Positions 25,422 through 33,453 of a stretch of DNA of 64,000 nt are shown here, piece by piece. Position 1 is the first letter of the stretch, and every line of letters starts with the position of its first letter. The DNA comes from Mycolicibacterium sp. CBMA 226. GTDB lineage: Bacteria; Actinomycetota; Actinomycetes; Mycobacteriales; Mycobacteriaceae. The position numbers were made by a program, and so were the translations under genes. Below the pieces are notes generated by a model. The model saw only the letters and a list, made by a program, of their open reading frames with translations, was not told where the DNA came from and ran no database searches. The stretch covers positions 434,001 through 498,000 of the forward strand of contig NZ_VTGY01000011.1 in the NCBI RefSeq assembly GCF_009729075.1. Direction: 5' to 3'.

Positions 25422-26279
25422 TCAGCCACCCGGCATCATCGGGTTCCCGCCCGGCATCGGGTTCATCGGGCCGACCGGGCTGGTGGGAATCGTGGTGGTC
25501 GTTGTCGGGACCGTGGTTGACGTCGTCGTGGTGGTCGTCGACGGAGTAGTAGACGACGTCGTCGTCGGTGTCACCGTGGTCGTGGACGTCACCGGCGGAG
25601 GCACCGGCACACCCGTGGTCTGGGTGACGGTCGAGGTGCTGGTCGATGTCGACGCAGTCGAAGAAGAACCAGCGGGCACCAGGACCGCACAGGCCACGCG
25701 TCCACCTGAGTCGCCGGTCGCGACCGTCTCGGCATCCGGACCGGGAACGCCGTTGTGCGTGTACCGAGGCGGGATGTTGGCGAAGTTGTCCGGCCCCTGA
25801 TGGATGATCAGCGCGCTACCCTCTGGCCCTTTCAAGCCCTCCTCGGTGAACGCGTCGGTCGTCGCGACGACCTTCCCGCTGCCGTCACCGCGCACGTTCA
25901 ACGGCGTCAGATCACCGCTCGCCGGATGCCCGTTATGTCCGGCCACCTGAAGATGTTCGCCGGCCGACGTGAAATCGCCCTCGCACTTACCCACGGAGTG
26001 GATATGCATGCCGTGGCTGCCGGGGGCGAGGATGCCGCCGCCGGTGGTTTCCACTGTCACGGTGGCGTAGCCGTCGCTGAAGTCGAGCGAGGCGTTGGCG
26101 ACGGGTCTGCCGTCGGACGTTTTCAGCACGACATTCATGGCCGACGGGTTGGACTGGGTCCATGTGGTCGGCGGCGTAGAAGTCGAGGGCTTCGTCGAGT
26201 TCTGGTTGGAATTGCAGCCAGCCAGCACAAAGACCGGTGCGGTGAGCAGGGCAGCAGCTGCAGTGGCTCGATTCAACAT
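25422..26279 (-). CDS. sodC: Copper (zinc) superoxide dismutase lipoprotein with Thr-rich tail
   Basis: The 285-residue protein has a lipoprotein signal with lipobox VLAGC (about residues 18-22), a Cu,Zn-SOD domain with GMHIHSVGKCEGDF (copper histidines), GHNGHPASGDLTPLNV, SALIIHQGPDNFANIPPRY and SGGRVACAVL (disulfide cysteine), and then about 90 residues almost only Thr, Ser, Pro and Val ending NPMMPGG. It should detoxify superoxide at the cell surface. M. tuberculosis SodC is 240 residues and lacks this tail, so the tail is an extension of unknown role. ATG 26279 has GGGGGAA upstream. Confidence 0.88.
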   Translation of the reverse strand: MLNRATAAAALLTAPVFVLAGCNSNQNSTKPSTSTPPTTWTQSNPSAMNVVLKTSDGRPVANASLDFSDGYATVTVETTGGGILAPGSHGMHIHSVGKCEGDFTSAGEHLQVAGHNGHPASGDLTPLNVRGDGSGKVVATTDAFTEEGLKGPEGSALIIHQGPDNFANIPPRYTHNGVPGPDAETVATGDSGGRVACAVLVPAGSSSTASTSTSTSTVTQTTGVPVPPPVTSTTTVTPTTTSSTTPSTTTTTTSTTVPTTTTTIPTSPVGPMNPMPGGNPMMPGG

Positions 26280-26321
26280 TTCCCCCAGATACCCCGAACC
26301 GCCAGCGTCTAACCGCCGCTT

Positions 26322-26337
26322 TGTTTCACGCGAAACC
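26322..26337. promoter_or_regulatory. parS-like inverted repeat
   Basis: TGTTTCACGCGAAACC matches the bacterial chromosome-partition site parS (TGTTTCACGTGAAACA) at 14 of 16 positions; the inner 14 bases differ only at one central base. It lies between divergent sodC and amt. ParB tolerates few changes, so binding here needs testing; otherwise it is a chance GTTTC/GAAAC palindrome in a regulatory region. Confidence 0.4.
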
Positions 26338-26365
26338 AAGCACTGAAGGGCCTTGTGAGGCTGGT

Positions 26366-26403
26366 GTAACACGTCGGAAACGTAGTCGCCGCGCGCTGGA
26401 AAC
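26366..26403 (+). promoter_or_regulatory. GlnR-box-like nitrogen regulatory site upstream of amt
   Basis: GTAAC (26366-26370), six bases, GAAAC (26377-26381), six bases, GCCGC (26388-26392), six bases, GAAAC (26399-26403). This matches the spacing of the actinobacterial GlnR consensus (gTnAC-n6-GaAAC repeated); three of the four half-boxes fit in sequence. It lies 43 bases before the ammonium transporter start, where GlnR is known to activate amt genes under nitrogen limitation in actinobacteria. Confidence 0.65.
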
Positions 26404-26445
26404 GCCGTCGATACATCCTCGTCAAGATTGTCGAAGGAGTCCCAC

Positions 26446-27756
26446 GTGCAAGGCATCGATCCCGCCGCCACCGCCTGGCTGCTCGCCAGCACCGCCCTGG
26501 TCCTGCTGATGACCCCCGGCCTGGCCATCTTCTACGGCGGCATGGTCCGCACGACCGGCGTTCTCAACATGATCATGATGAGCTTCATCTCGATTCCGCT
26601 GGTCACGGTCGCGTGGATCCTGCTCGGGTACACCCTTTCCTTTTCGAACGGCGACGGCTTCATCGGCAGCCTCGAACATTTCGGTCTGGCCGGCATCACG
26701 CCACGCACCAACCACGGCACGGTTCCGGAGCTGTTGTTCGTCACGTTCGAGCTGACGTTCGCGATCATCACGGCCGCCCTGATCAGCGGCGCCATCGCGG
26801 ACCGGGCCAAGTTCTCGGCCTGGATGGTCTTCGTCCCGGTCTGGGCCATCGTGGTCTACAGCGCCATCGCCCACTGGGTCTGGAGCCCGGATGGCTGGCT
26901 GGCCAAGCTGGGTGCCCTGGACTACGCGGGCGGCCTGGTAGTCGAGATCGCCTCCGGCGCGTCGGCGCTGGCGCTGGCCATCGTGCTCGGCCCCCGCATC
27001 GGCTTCAAACAGGACGCCATGCGCCCGCACAACCTGCCGTTCGTGCTGCTCGGCGTGGGTCTGCTGTGGTTCGGCTGGTTCGGCTTCAATGCCGGATCGG
27101 CGCTGGCTGCCGACGGCACCGCCTCGGCAATCTTCCTGAACACCCTGGTCGCGGGCTGTCTGGGCATGCTCGGGTGGCTCACCGTCGAGCAGATTCGTGA
27201 CGGCAAGCCGACGACGTTCGGTGCAGCTTCGGGCGTGGTCGCCGGTCTGGTCGCCATCACCCCATCGTGTGGGTACGTCAACACGCTGGGTGCGCTGATC
27301 GTCGGCCTGGCCGCCGGTGTGGTCTGCTCGTTCGCGGTCGGCCTCAAGTTCAAGTTCAACTACGACGACTCGCTCGACGTAGTCGGCGTGCACTTCGTCG
27401 GAGGCGTGGTCGGCGTCGTGCTGATCGGCCTGCTGGCCACCGACGTCATGACCGGCGGTGCCCGCGGTCTCTTCTACGGCGGCGGATTCGTCCAGCTCGG
27501 CGAGCAGCTGCTGGCCATCGCCGTCGTCGCCGCGTACGCCTTCACGGCCACCTTCGTGCTGGGAAAGATCATCGACAAGGTGATGGGTTTCCGGGTCAGC
27601 GCCGAGGACGAAACCGCCGGTGTCGACTTCACACAGCACGCCGAAACCGCCTACGCGGAGGGCGTGCACGGCCACCTTGGCCACCGCCGACCGACCGGTT
27701 CCAGCTCGCTGACGGATCTGTTGAAGCAGCCCCGTCCGGGCGTCGAAGACGCCTAA
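26446..27756 (+). CDS. amt: Ammonium transporter
   Basis: The 436-residue membrane protein has the Amt/MEP/Rh layout with about eleven helices: WLLASTALVLLMTPGLAIFY (helix 1), GGMVRTTGVLNMIMMSFISI, FEIAS-type loops with VVEIASGASALALAIVLGPR, GLLWFGWFGFNAGSALAADG, and the twin-histidine region with VVGVHFVGGVVGVVLIGLLA. It moves ammonium or ammonia into the cell. The C-terminus (AEDETAGVDFTQHAETAYAE onward) is cytoplasmic and would contact GlnK, but no glnK gene follows here. GTG 26446 has GAAGGAG upstream; the GlnR-like box suggests nitrogen control. Confidence 0.93.
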   Translation: MQGIDPAATAWLLASTALVLLMTPGLAIFYGGMVRTTGVLNMIMMSFISIPLVTVAWILLGYTLSFSNGDGFIGSLEHFGLAGITPRTNHGTVPELLFVTFELTFAIITAALISGAIADRAKFSAWMVFVPVWAIVVYSAIAHWVWSPDGWLAKLGALDYAGGLVVEIASGASALALAIVLGPRIGFKQDAMRPHNLPFVLLGVGLLWFGWFGFNAGSALAADGTASAIFLNTLVAGCLGMLGWLTVEQIRDGKPTTFGAASGVVAGLVAITPSCGYVNTLGALIVGLAAGVVCSFAVGLKFKFNYDDSLDVVGVHFVGGVVGVVLIGLLATDVMTGGARGLFYGGGFVQLGEQLLAIAVVAAYAFTATFVLGKIIDKVMGFRVSAEDETAGVDFTQHAETAYAEGVHGHLGHRRPTGSSSLTDLLKQPRPGVEDA

Positions 27757-27782
27757 GAACTGCTTAGGTTATCTACGTCAAA

Positions 27783-27806
27783 GCCGGGTAGGGTTGAACT
27801 ACCGGC
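27783..27806 (+). terminator. Hairpin after amt
   Basis: GCCGGGTAG and CTACCGGC pair except for one bulged G around a short loop, 27 bases after the amt stop. There is no T-run, as in many actinobacterial terminators. The remaining 27807-27980 shows no gene. Confidence 0.45.
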
Positions 27807-27980
27807 ATTGGCGGGACTCTGTCAGCCAGCGCCGCGGCCAGAACTGCATCGGGCCCATCGAGCTGGGGAAATCGGTAACGACTCACCCGCCAGGCACGAT
27901 GAAGTTTCTAGTTGTGGCCTGCGCGACGGGGGATTCTCGGTGTCGGCCTAGATAGCGTAGCGAACACTATTGGAGGGTCG

Positions 27981-29522
27981 GTGGACATCGTTCTGGGCGT
28001 GTCTATGACGCCAACCACGGTACGTATGGCGCTGGTTGAGGGTGCTAAGGCCGACGGCGAGATTGTCGACCACGATATTTTCGATACGACTGCGGCGGAC
28101 GCTTCAGCAACGCCGGTCGAGCAGGTTGTCAGCGCGGTCCTGGGTACCCGGGAAAGCGCCGAGGAAGGCGGCCACCACCTGAAATCGGTGGGTGTCGCAT
28201 GGAGTGATCACGACGCTGCCGCGCGGTTGCGCGACGCGTTGGACGCCGCCGGCGTCAAGGACGTCATGATGGTCTCCGAGCTGCATGCCGCGGGGTCGCT
28301 GGCGCAGGCCGCCGGCCAGGCCGTCGGTTACTCGAGCACCGGTCTGCTGTTCGTCGACCGCGACACCGCGACCATGTCCGTCGTCCAGCCGGATGGTGCC
28401 ATCTCCAAGGTGCTGAGCCGCAGCCTGCACAGCACCGACGCGATGGCCGTGCTCGGCGAGATGGCCGCGGCGGTCTCCGAGGCGGACGCAGCGCCGCAGG
28501 GCATGTTCGTCGTCGGTTCCGGTGTCGACGTCACCGCGGTGCAGGCACACCTGGCCGAGCTGCTGGACATTCCGGTGAATGCCCCGGGCGACGCCGACCT
28601 GGCACTCGCTCGTGGTGCCGCCCTCGCCTCGGCCAATGCGCCGATTTTCGACGCCGCCACCGCGGGCCTGGCTTATTCGGCCGCGCCGGGTGGGGCGGTC
28701 GCTGCCGCTCCGCTCGCGGCCCCGCTGCTGACGGCCGACGAATTCGGTTTCGACCAACTCGGCGACGCCCCGGTGGTCGCCGACCAGGGGCGCAAGCCCT
28801 TCCTGCTGGTCGGTAGCGCGCTCACGTCGATCTTCGTTGTCGGAGTGGTGGCTCTTGCTATTTCACTTGCCGTGAGCATCCGGCCGACGGTCGATCAGCG
28901 CCCCGCGCCCGCGCAGGCCGCGATTGTGCCCAGCGCTCCGGTCGTCGCACCGGTGGCCCCGCCCGCGGCGGTCCCGCCGCCCGCACCGGCACCCGCTGCC
29001 GTCCCCGAACCAGCGCCCGAAGCCGTCGCCCCCGCGCCGCGGCACGTCGACGCGCCCCAGGTGGTCAAGGAATCCGCACCTCAGGTGCACGTGCCGGCTC
29101 CTGCCCCGGAGGCCCCGGCCCCCGCTCCGGCGCCGGTCCCGGTGTCGATGCCTGACGTACCGGCCGCTCCAGTCGTGCCGCCGCCGGCCGCGGTACCTGA
29201 TCCGGCCCCGGCGGCGGTGCTGCCGCCGCCGGTCTACGCGATGCCCGGTCAGCAGCAGCCGGCGTGGAACCCGTGGGCTCCGCGGCCGCGGCAGCCGCAG
29301 TGGATTCCGAGCGATCCGGGCAATGGTTACCCGGATTACCCGAGTCGCGGCGGCCGTGGACACGACGACGGCGGTTATCCCGGCGACTACCCCGGTAACG
29401 GCTACCCCGGAGGCCAGTACCCGCGCGGCTCCAACGGCTACCCCGGCGACTACCCGGGTAACGGCAACGGAAAGAAGCAGAAGCAGCCGAACTGCTTCCT
29501 CATCTTCTGCGCACCCAGCTGA
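27981..29522 (+). CDS. DUF7159-like membrane protein with Pro-rich and Tyr/Gly/Pro-repeat tail
   Basis: The 513-residue protein starts VDIVLGVSMTPTTVRMALVE, a beta-hairpin like the phosphate-1 region of actin-fold proteins, and its first 260 residues resemble a reduced actin/Hsp70-type core (SSTGLLFVDRDTATMSVV). A helix at about 272-300 spans the membrane (LVGSALTSIFVVGVVALAIS). The outer half is first Pro/Ala-rich and then repeats YPGDYPGNGYPGG. It resembles mycobacterial proteins I recall as DUF7159. Layout is the same as for the two Hsp70-like proteins in this window. GTG 27981 is preceded by GGAGGG at short spacing. Function unknown. Confidence 0.7.
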   Translation: MDIVLGVSMTPTTVRMALVEGAKADGEIVDHDIFDTTAADASATPVEQVVSAVLGTRESAEEGGHHLKSVGVAWSDHDAAARLRDALDAAGVKDVMMVSELHAAGSLAQAAGQAVGYSSTGLLFVDRDTATMSVVQPDGAISKVLSRSLHSTDAMAVLGEMAAAVSEADAAPQGMFVVGSGVDVTAVQAHLAELLDIPVNAPGDADLALARGAALASANAPIFDAATAGLAYSAAPGGAVAAAPLAAPLLTADEFGFDQLGDAPVVADQGRKPFLLVGSALTSIFVVGVVALAISLAVSIRPTVDQRPAPAQAAIVPSAPVVAPVAPPAAVPPPAPAPAAVPEPAPEAVAPAPRHVDAPQVVKESAPQVHVPAPAPEAPAPAPAPVPVSMPDVPAAPVVPPPAAVPDPAPAAVLPPPVYAMPGQQQPAWNPWAPRPRQPQWIPSDPGNGYPDYPSRGGRGHDDGGYPGDYPGNGYPGGQYPRGSNGYPGDYPGNGNGKKQKQPNCFLIFCAPS

Positions 29523-29614
29523 CGGCCGTGCGGCAGGCTGTTTGTCACCTGCCGTTGGCCTGACGCTCAGTGTCGCGTAGCACCGCGCTCATCGGGGCTG
29601 CATATCAAGGCAGT

Positions 29615-30943
29615 ATGAGATGCACCGTGTTCGGTACCGGATACCTGGGAGCGACGCATGCCGCGGGCATGGCGGAGCTCGGCCATGAGGTCCTCGGTGT
29701 CGACATCGACCCCGGCAAGATCGCGAAGCTGGCGGCCGGTGACATCCCGTTCTACGAGCCTGGGCTGCGAAAGCTGCTGCGCGACAACATCGAAGCCGGA
29801 CGTCTGCATTTCACCACCGACTACGACGACGCCGCCGAGTTCGGCGACGTGCACTTCCTCGGCGTGGGCACCCCGCAGAAGAAGGGGGAGTACGGTGCCG
29901 ATCTGCGGCACGTGCGCTCCGTGATCGACACCCTGGTCCCGCGGCTGCGCCGGTCCGCGGTGATCGTCGGCAAGTCCACAGTTCCGGTCGGCACCGCAGC
30001 CGAACTCGGGGCGCGCGCACGTGAGCTGGCGCCGGCGGGCATCGACGTCGAGGTGGCGTGGAACCCCGAGTTCCTGCGCGAAGGCTTCGCCGTCAAGGAC
30101 ACGCTGCACCCTGACCGCATCGTCCTTGGCGTGCAACCGGATTCGAAGCACGCCGAAGCGGCGATCCGGGAGCTCTACGGGCGCATCCTGGAGCGCGGCG
30201 TGCCGTTCCTGCTCACCGACCTGCAGACCGCAGAACTCGTCAAGGTCTCCGCGAACGCCTTCCTGGCCACCAAGATCTCGTTCATCAACGCCATCGCCGA
30301 GGTATGTGAAGCGGCCAACGCCGACGTCACGGTACTGGCCGACGCGCTGGGCCACGACCCCCGCATCGGCCGACGATTCCTCAACGCGGGCTTGGGTTTT
30401 GGTGGCGGCTGCCTGCCCAAGGACATCCGCGCCTTCATGGCGCGCGCCGGTGAGCTGGGCGCCGACCCCGCGCTGACGTTCCTGCGGGAAGTGGACAGCA
30501 TCAACATGCGCCGGCGCACCCGCATGGTGGAACTGACCACCAAGGCCTGCCGGGGCACGCTGCTGGGCGCCAACATCGCGGTACTGGGTGCGGCGTTCAA
30601 GCCCGAATCCGACGACGTCCGCGACTCACCTGCCCTGAACGTGGCCGGCATGCTGCAGCTCAACGGCGCGGCCGTCAACGTTTACGACCCCAAAGCCATG
30701 GACAACTCCCGTCGCGTCTTCCCGACGCTGAACTACTCCACTTCCGTCGTCGAGGCCTGCGACCGCGCCGACGCCGTGCTGGTCCTGACCGAATGGCAGG
30801 AGTTCCTGGACCTGGACCCTGACCAGTTGGCGGCCACCGTCCGCGCGAAAGTGATTGTCGACGGCCGCAATTGCCTCGACGTCGAGAAGTGGCAGGGTGC
30901 GGGGTGGCGGGTGTACGCGCTGGGCCGCAATCTGACCCCCTGA
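29615..30943 (+). CDS. udgA: UDP-glucose 6-dehydrogenase
   Basis: The 442-residue enzyme oxidises UDP-glucose to UDP-glucuronate with two NAD+. It has the N-terminal NAD loop VFGTGYLGATHAAGMAELGH, KSTVPVGTAAELG, NPEFLREGFAVKDTLHPDRI and the catalytic cysteine in GLGFGGGCLPKDIRAFMA, with a C-terminal UDP-binding domain (AAFKPESDDVRDSPALNVAG). ATG 29615 gives a length equal to M. tuberculosis UdgA (Rv0322). The next gene starts 52 bases downstream. Confidence 0.93.
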   Translation: MRCTVFGTGYLGATHAAGMAELGHEVLGVDIDPGKIAKLAAGDIPFYEPGLRKLLRDNIEAGRLHFTTDYDDAAEFGDVHFLGVGTPQKKGEYGADLRHVRSVIDTLVPRLRRSAVIVGKSTVPVGTAAELGARARELAPAGIDVEVAWNPEFLREGFAVKDTLHPDRIVLGVQPDSKHAEAAIRELYGRILERGVPFLLTDLQTAELVKVSANAFLATKISFINAIAEVCEAANADVTVLADALGHDPRIGRRFLNAGLGFGGGCLPKDIRAFMARAGELGADPALTFLREVDSINMRRRTRMVELTTKACRGTLLGANIAVLGAAFKPESDDVRDSPALNVAGMLQLNGAAVNVYDPKAMDNSRRVFPTLNYSTSVVEACDRADAVLVLTEWQEFLDLDPDQLAATVRAKVIVDGRNCLDVEKWQGAGWRVYALGRNLTP

Positions 30944-30995
30944 TTTCCGACTGCAGTATGTAGCCCGACCCATCGGGCGTGCTTAAGCTCGGTTC

Positions 30996-32315
30996 ATGAC
31001 GCTGAGGCAACGTCTCAACTGGTTCGCGCTGCATGCCGTCATCCGCCAGCTCGCCGGTTACGGTGCGCGGCGCGGCGACCTGCAGGGCCGGCTCATCGCT
31101 GATCCGTCGGTGCGGGCCGACCCGGGCGGGTTCGCCGACGAACTGCGCAACCGCGGCCGGATGTACCGTGGCCGCGCGGCCTGGATAACCGCGGATCACG
31201 CTCTGGTGCACCAGATTCTGCGTTCGGAAGACTTCACCGTCACCCAGATCGGCGGCACGCTGCCCGGCGTCCTCGGCTGGCTGGAGGGCAAGACCACCGT
31301 CAAGGGCCGGTTGCATCCGCTGCTGCCGCCGTCGCTGCTGTCGGTCGACGGGGAACAGCACACTCGCTATCGCAAGACCGTCTCGGCAGTGTTCACCACG
31401 CGGGCCGTCGCGGCACTGCGGGAGCGGGTGCAGCAGGCGGCGACCGGCCTCATCGACGAGCTGGTGTCGGTGCAGAACGGCACCGTAGACGTCGTGGAGA
31501 GCTACTGCTCGCAGCTGCCGGTCACGGTGATCGCCGACATCCTCGGGGTCCCCGAGCATGACCGGCCCCGCATCCTCGAATTCGGTGAACTGGCCGCGCC
31601 GAGCCTGGACATCGGGCTGAGCTGGCAGCAGTACCTCAGCGTGGAAGGCGGTCTGGACGGCTTCAACACCTGGCTGAGCAATCACCTCCGCGAGCTGCGG
31701 GCCAACCCCGGCGACGACCTCATGAGCCAGCTCATCGCCGCCAGCGACGGCGGCGCCCGGCTCAACGACGAGGAGCTGCGGGCCACCGCCGGGCTGGTGC
31801 TGGCAGCCGGTTTCGAGACCACGGTGAATCTGCTGGGCAACGGCATCCGAATGTTGTTGCAGCATCCCGATCAACTGGACCTGCTCTTGGCCCAGCCCGA
31901 CCTGTGGCCCACCGCCGTCGAAGAGATCCTGCGGCTGGATTCGCCGGTCCAGCTGTCGGCCCGCATCGCCAAGGTCGACGCCAACATCGCCGGGTACTAC
32001 GTCCTGGCCGGCGAGCCCGTCATCCTCTACCTGGCCGGCGCCAACCGCGACCCGGCCGTCTTCCCCGATCCGCATCGCTTCGACGTCACCCGGGCCAACG
32101 CGGGCAAGCACCATTCGTTCTCCGGCGGACGGCATTTCTGCCTGGGGGCGGCGCTGGCCCGGTCCGAGGGAGAAGTGGGGCTGCGGACGTTCTTCGAGCG
32201 GTTCCCCGATGCGCAACTCGCGGGCCCGGGCACCCGGCGCGACACCAGGGTGCTCCGCGGCTGGGCGGCATTGCCGATCGCACTCGGGCAGGCGCGCGCG
32301 GCGGTACCGTCGTGA
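30996..32315 (+). CDS. Cytochrome P450
   Basis: The 439-residue bacterial P450 shows the I-helix AAGFETTVNLLGN (acid-alcohol pair at ET), the K-helix EEILR, and the heme loop HSFSGGRHFCLGAALAR with the axial Cys at about 382. It needs a ferredoxin and reductase from elsewhere. The substrate is unknown; the family has many unassigned mycobacterial members. It is followed after 1 base by the DinB-like gene, suggesting one transcript with the two small genes that follow. Confidence 0.9.
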   Translation: MTLRQRLNWFALHAVIRQLAGYGARRGDLQGRLIADPSVRADPGGFADELRNRGRMYRGRAAWITADHALVHQILRSEDFTVTQIGGTLPGVLGWLEGKTTVKGRLHPLLPPSLLSVDGEQHTRYRKTVSAVFTTRAVAALRERVQQAATGLIDELVSVQNGTVDVVESYCSQLPVTVIADILGVPEHDRPRILEFGELAAPSLDIGLSWQQYLSVEGGLDGFNTWLSNHLRELRANPGDDLMSQLIAASDGGARLNDEELRATAGLVLAAGFETTVNLLGNGIRMLLQHPDQLDLLLAQPDLWPTAVEEILRLDSPVQLSARIAKVDANIAGYYVLAGEPVILYLAGANRDPAVFPDPHRFDVTRANAGKHHSFSGGRHFCLGAALARSEGEVGLRTFFERFPDAQLAGPGTRRDTRVLRGWAALPIALGQARAAVPS

Positions 32316-32316
32316 A

Positions 32317-33066
32317 ATGGCCTTCCGCACAGCCCTGATCGAGGAAACCGCCGCCTTCGGCGAGATCATCCGCAAAGCCGACCCGGATACTCCGGTGCCC
32401 GCGTGTCCCGGTTGGACGCTCAAGCAACTGTTCAAGCATGTCGGCCGCGGCAACCGCTGGTGTGCTCAGATCGTCGCCGAGCACCGGAAGGAGCCGCTCG
32501 ATCCTCGCGAGGTGCGCGACGGGAAACCGCCGGAGGACCTCGACGCCGCCATCGACTGGCTGAACGCCGGCGCGCAGGCCCTGGTCGACGCTGTCGAGCA
32601 CGTCGGGTCGGATGCGAAGGTGTGGACGTTCATCGGGCCGAAGCCCGCGGGGTGGTGGATCCGGCGGCGGCTCCACGAGCAGACCGTCCACCGCGCCGAT
32701 GCGGCTCTGGCGCTGGGCCTTCCATTCGTGCTCGATCCTGAGCTCGCGGCCGACGGCGTGACCGAGACGATCGAGCGCGTCTCACTGATGGCCTCGCCTG
32801 CCGATCCACCGCTCGAGCGCGGACGGTCGCTGCACCTACATGCCGCGGAATCCGAGCTCGGCCCGACCGGTGAATGGCTGGTGGTCAACGACGAAGACGG
32901 GCCGGGCTGGTCGCACCAGCACGCCAAAGGTGATGCGGCAGTGCGTGGTCCGGTGACGGGACTGCTGCTGGCGGTCAACCGTCGCCAGACGGCGGAGGAG
33001 GCCGGTCTCGAGGTGATCGGTGACGCGGCCGTGTGGCAGCGCTGGGTCGATCACTCGGCCTTCTGA
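32317..33066 (+). CDS. Maleylpyruvate isomerase/mycothiol-type DinB protein, Rv0332-like
   Basis: The 249-residue protein has FGEIIRKADPDTPVPACPGW, TLKQLFKHVGRGNRWCAQIV and WIRRRLHEQTVHRADAALAL, with histidines in HVGRG and VHRAD placed as the metal ligands of the mycothiol-dependent isomerase N-domain, and a C-terminal lipid-binding-like sterol carrier-type part. Start ATG 32317 is the base after the P450 stop spacer. By recalled gene order it is Rv0332. The role is unknown. Confidence 0.75.
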   Translation: MAFRTALIEETAAFGEIIRKADPDTPVPACPGWTLKQLFKHVGRGNRWCAQIVAEHRKEPLDPREVRDGKPPEDLDAAIDWLNAGAQALVDAVEHVGSDAKVWTFIGPKPAGWWIRRRLHEQTVHRADAALALGLPFVLDPELAADGVTETIERVSLMASPADPPLERGRSLHLHAAESELGPTGEWLVVNDEDGPGWSHQHAKGDAAVRGPVTGLLLAVNRRQTAEEAGLEVIGDAAVWQRWVDHSAF

Positions 33067-33090
33067 GGCACGTCGGGTAGGTTCGCAGAC

Positions 33091-33453
33091 ATGACGACTT
33101 CCGAGATCGCGACGGTCCTCGCCTGGATCGACGCCCTCAATGACCGGGACCTGGAGACCCTGGACACGCTGTCCAGCGGCGACATCGAGATCGGTGACGC
33201 GAACGGCGCGACGCAAGGGCGGAATGCGTTGCGGGCCTGGGCAACCGACCTGGATGAGAAGTCGACGGTCGGCCGGATGTTCGTGCACGACGGCGTCGTG
33301 GTCGTCGAACAGACGATCACCGGCGGGGGTGCCGATCGTCAGGCCGCGACGGCGTTCCGGGTGGTGCACGACCACGTCACGTCGGCCTTCCGCCACGACG
33401 ACCTGGCGTCGGCGCTCGCGGCGACCGAACTCATCGAGTCGGACGCGGTGTAG
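33091..33453 (+). CDS. SnoaL/NTF2-like small protein, Rv0333-like
   Basis: The 120-residue protein reads VLAWIDALNDRDLETLDTLS, GDIEIGDANGATQGRNALRA, and VVVVEQTITGGGADRQAATA, a pattern of the SnoaL-like NTF2 fold: an N-terminal helical hairpin and a curved sheet that encloses a pocket. The reaction, if any, is unknown. It follows the DinB-like gene by 24 bases and overlaps the convergent YibE/F gene by 23 bases at its end. Confidence 0.72.
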   Translation: MTTSEIATVLAWIDALNDRDLETLDTLSSGDIEIGDANGATQGRNALRAWATDLDEKSTVGRMFVHDGVVVVEQTITGGGADRQAATAFRVVHDHVTSAFRHDDLASALAATELIESDAV

